From Tomocerus qinae (taxonomy: Eukaryota; Arthropoda; Collembola; Entomobryomorpha; Tomoceridae), in the NCBI GenBank assembly GCA_020055645.1, contig CM034546.1, forward strand, positions 111,073,375-111,137,374: 64,000 bases of DNA, read 5' to 3'. Below are positions 60,867 to 64,000 of the stretch, one piece after another. Position numbers and translations under genes: made by a program. Numbering within the stretch: position 1 is the stretch's first letter; the number at the start of each line of letters is the position of its first letter. The notes beneath the pieces were generated by a model. That model saw only the letters and a list, made by a program, of their open reading frames with translations. It was not told the origin of the DNA and did no database searches.

Positions 60867-61379
60867 ATCTGTTGGTTCAATTTCCTGCTAGAGAGAAGCT
60901 GAAATCCTTACCGAGTTCCCTGGGACTATTAAACTACAACTTCCTGTAATCAGTAATGATTTGTATGCTTTAGAGTTTTCGAAACGATGTCTTTCATAAT
61001 TATTATTGTGTTACATGATTAGGTACTAAAATAATGAACTTACAGATAAATAAGTAGATTTTAAAAATATAAATCGAAGTACTGAACTGCTAGGTTGTGT
61101 TTATTTGTGCGATAACATTGGTGTATCTGTTAGGAAAATGGAAGGGCATTACATTTTTAGTGAGTTTTCTTTGACATAATTGTTGTTTACAGATTTATTA
61201 CGACATTTTTTATTCATGTATGCTAATTATATAGAAACAATAGGGCAGTGTTTGTTTCGGATGTTAAGGATGTAGGCGCTCTGTATATAGACGTCTTATG
61301 TTTACTTAATCTAAAATGTTATACAATGTTAACTTCAATTAAGATCTGTGTAAAACGTACAGCGTGTAACATTCAATTC

Positions 61380-61409
61380 ATGGCAATCTCAAGGTGGACT
61401 CAAAACAAG
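61380..61409 (+). CDS. Candidate very short exon (MAISRWTQNK)
   Basis: ATG at 61380 opens ten codons ending at a good donor (AACAAG|GTAAGA, GT at 61410). A possible acceptor (ACGTACAG) ends at 61361; an exon from there would also be open in phase 1. Short length makes chance likely. Confidence 0.15.
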
Positions 61410-62630
61410 GTAAGAAAAGTAAATTAAGTCTGAAAAATCGGATTAGGGAAACAGCAATTACTTGGTAAAACAGTTCTCAAGACAATTTTATTAGCACACA
61501 TTGTTGGCATCAAATCTGAATTCTGAGCTGACTGAATTAGTCATTTGATTCTGAGCCAGTTAATTTCAGCTTAAAAGTGAAGGCTCAAAAGTGTATTTAG
61601 TGTGAATATTGAACCCGGGCTTGATATGAGATCTAGGCTGACTTGACTCCTGCACATTTACCGACTAAAAGTATATTACTATTGCAAAACGATTCCATTA
61701 GTTCCACCATTGCACTTAACATAGTTGAGAGCCAGTGTAATATATGTGCAGCATAGAGGATTCTGTACTAATAAATAAAGCAGTAGATGTAAATCGAGAG
61801 CGATGAATTATTTAGTGCTACCAACCAGGTATACATTTATTACGCAGTGCACTGTCAATCTTATTTTTTGGCAAATGATCTGGTACAACATTGTTGAGAA
61901 TTCTTGAGTTCTCTCTAACTGGATTTTTCTAACGTTGGCAGCGTAGTGCTAGCTTTTGCTGAATGTACAAAATTAGTGTAGGTAGGTACCTAATTAAATT
62001 ACCTTTTCTTATGCTATTTTTAGAATATTTACGTAGATGAAAAAAATGGTTATGTTATGATGATAGTTAAAGTAGAAAGTGTCATGTGAGTAGGTTGTAA
62101 CGACACGTTATTCCAGTCGTATTTTACAATTCTGTACAACATGCGAATAGTTTTGTCACTAATGCTCGCGGAGTAAATTGTGGCATAGATAATATCTGTA
62201 GCACAAACCCTTTTTGAAAATTGTACATGCATTCTAAAGGAACAAATGGGAAACACATAGGTATATTGTAGGTAGTAGGTAGCTAGGCTCTGTGACACGA
62301 AAAGTTAGTCACAGAAGATTCGCTCTGAAGGACATACATGACACATGAAATTGTAGATTTTATTGTACTTGTCTACCATTGCATAATATAAGGAGGAAAA
62401 AAGATGCATTTCAGTACATTACGGCTGCTATATACTTCTTATGTACACACTTGACAATGTGATGTGCGAGATCCCTACTACTGTAAATTATTTTATTTAC
62501 AATACTGTTGCAGATATAGTTTTGCTACGTGACGATTTTCTTTGCTCGACATGAGTGTTAAGCTTCTTTGTTCCGAACGTAATGTAATTTACTGATGACT
62601 AATGTTACATTTGTTCATTTTGGTCTTCAG

Positions 62631-62725
62631 GGAGTAGACAAGAGCGTTTTGAGAGTATGGATGAGCGCCTGAGTGACGGGAATGAGATGCGTGTGTTGCA
62701 TTGCATACAGCTAGTTTACGAATAG
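62631..62725 (+). CDS. Candidate exon after a very strong acceptor
   Basis: Seen: a branch-like GACTAATG at about 62597-62604, then a T-rich tract and GGTCTTCAG ending at 62630: one of the best acceptors in the window. The next sequence is GC-richer. Only the phase accepting one base from upstream stays open, giving GSRQERFESMDERLSDGNEMRV and onward to a TAG at 62723-62725. That phase matches the donor at 4747. The acidic content is closer to what follows the N-terminal motif in ZEB proteins than the other candidates. No strong donor is seen before the stop, so it would need a weak donor (near 62690) or be terminal. Confidence 0.27.
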
Positions 62726-62729
62726 CTGC

Positions 62730-64000
62730 TAAGCTCAATATGTAACTTTTACATTTTGCCACGTAATCAATTTTGAATGTAATATCCCTGCACCTTTTTT
62801 ATATCAGATTATTATGGATGTGCGTTAACAATTGGGCATTATTACCATTTGCATACGAAATAGATTGTAACGTGTAGTGCTATAAAAGCAAAAGCGCTAA
62901 GACAGCAATATGTAAAAATTACCTATTACAAGGTACGTTTCTATACCCATATGATTAAGTGAAAATTACTAATTATAAGTACCAAGATGGGTAATGACGT
63001 AATACAATTCTCGTTTGATGTGCATAGATAATAGTAGCCTGAAAAGCAAATAATTATACAAACTAAAGTCAAGGTTCACTGTAAGAGTTAGGGATTGAGG
63101 AGAGCGTCATATGGAAATCACCTGCCTTGGTCTCGGATTTCATTTTAGCATTTTTTAAAAGCTGTTTGCTTAGATTGGGGACATTCAACTGTTAGTGTAG
63201 AAATACTACGTGAAGGCACGACTGGGACTATTAGATGCACTTTGGGTCTCTATGCTTTCGTTTATGTTGGGTTTTGTGTTTACGGTAGCGTTGTTATATA
63301 ACATTTGTGTGCAACGTAACCGTATTTTTAGTTTGTTAGAACAAATGTATGTATGTGCACATACATGTGTTTATTATGTTTAAGTGATGGTGCATTCATG
63401 CAAACATGCACATAGCTGAATGTGTATTTATTCCTGCTATTAGAGAGACAACAGATACATAATACATGTTTAGTAAAGCTATACCTACTGCCTAAATAGA
63501 CGTATTGCTCTAGCTGTACACAATGAAATGGTAGAGAGTGGCAAAGTGGAGTTGTATTCTCGCCTGCTAATGTGAAATGTAATGTAATAAAGTATGGAGG
63601 AGACGAGAGCGAGAGAGTGGATAGGAAGAAATGAATGTGATGCCGTGAAAAGCACAGATGTTAGGAATATCAAATGGTGAAACAGAAGTTTACTAATGCA
63701 ATGTAAGTAGACAGAGAGGACAGGTTACGTTAGGTGGGTTCCTTTATCTGTTAGCTCTCTCGTTAACTGGTTAGGTTAATTATGTAAGCATAACTGTTAT
63801 ATCAACTCCTAGAGTAGATATAGTGTCTATATAGAGTATAAAGTGTATTTACTTTTATAGTTGGATCTTCTTTTGTGTGTGTATGTGTAGTGTGTGTGTG
63901 GTGATTGTATAGTTACTACTACAGATATGGTGGTATGCATATAGTAGTAAGTTAGTAGTTGATGATGGTGGATAATTAGTGGGAGAGAAAAGTTGAACGT
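62730..64000. other. Non-coding sequence to the window end
   Basis: AT-rich, with a GT-rich run at about 63872-63902 (TGTGTGTGTATGTGTAGTGT core). No exon seen. Confidence 0.4.
63872..63902. repeat. Interrupted (GT)n microsatellite
   Basis: GT run broken by TATG and AG interruptions. Confidence 0.75.

Larger units (their letters stand above)
4748..64000 (+). other. Presumed giant first intron of the zfh1-like gene (continues past the window)
   Basis: It begins with the 5' splice site GTCAGT at 4748. No zinc-finger (C-x2-C ... H-x3-H) or homeodomain exon is visible downstream on the + strand, so the conserved body of the protein must lie beyond 64000 if the exon 1 call is right. Content: AT-rich sequence, microsatellites, one MITE, one LTR element on the opposite strand, several recursive-splice-like AG|GT sites and a few unproven small exons. 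A very long first intron is usual for ZEB genes. Alternatively other genes or promoters lie inside; the exon-like segment at 25884 has its own ATG. Confidence 0.4.

Noticed and set aside
61610-61635. GAACCCGGGCTTGA string resembling a tRNA T arm
   Set aside because: No cloverleaf partner stems or A box within tRNA distance.

Overview
The window looks like a mostly non-coding stretch of an animal genome, probably an arthropod and most likely an insect. It is AT-rich. In 64 kb no reading frame exceeds about 130 codons and nearly all are much shorter. It is full of short TACCTA/TAGGTA strings, and it holds spliceosomal signals, one foldback MITE and one LTR retroelement. I see no rRNA, tRNA, CRISPR array, bacterial operon or bacterial-type gene. 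Species cannot be fixed by eye.

The best gene signal is near the left end. A GC-richer island (about 4330-4760) carries a short + strand first coding exon at 4660-4747. Its 29 complete codons end in a basic peptide with the core RRKQAKPRR, preceded by RC, followed by a 5' splice site in phase 1. This matches the N-terminal motif of the ZEB/zfh1 zinc-finger and homeodomain repressors, a motif type that several such repressors use to recruit the NuRD subunit RBBP4. The zinc fingers and homeodomain are not in the window, so most of the remaining 59 kb is best read as a very long first intron. Weak minus-strand splice signals just left of the island suggest a divergent transcript.

Within the presumed intron I found: (a) several places where a pyrimidine tract and AG are followed at once by GT, the layout of recursive-splicing ratchet points, strongest at 7471|7472 and 60855|60856; (b) several short exon-like segments with good splice sites or open frames (25884-25988, 27661-27870, 42959-42976, 45391-45519, 54227-54250, 54414-54484, 61380-61409, 62631 onward), none recognised; (c) a 412 bp foldback MITE at 42302-42713 in which both arms pair over nearly the whole length; (d) a 2,727 bp non-autonomous LTR retroelement at 48107-50833 with two 394 bp LTRs that I read as identical, a GTAC target-site duplication, and PBS, PPT and TATA placing it on the minus strand, with no gag or pol.

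The rest is AT-rich sequence with microsatellites and alternating purine-rich and pyrimidine-rich blocks. Exon and recursive-splice calls rest on signal reading by eye only; RNA-seq and homology searches would decide them.
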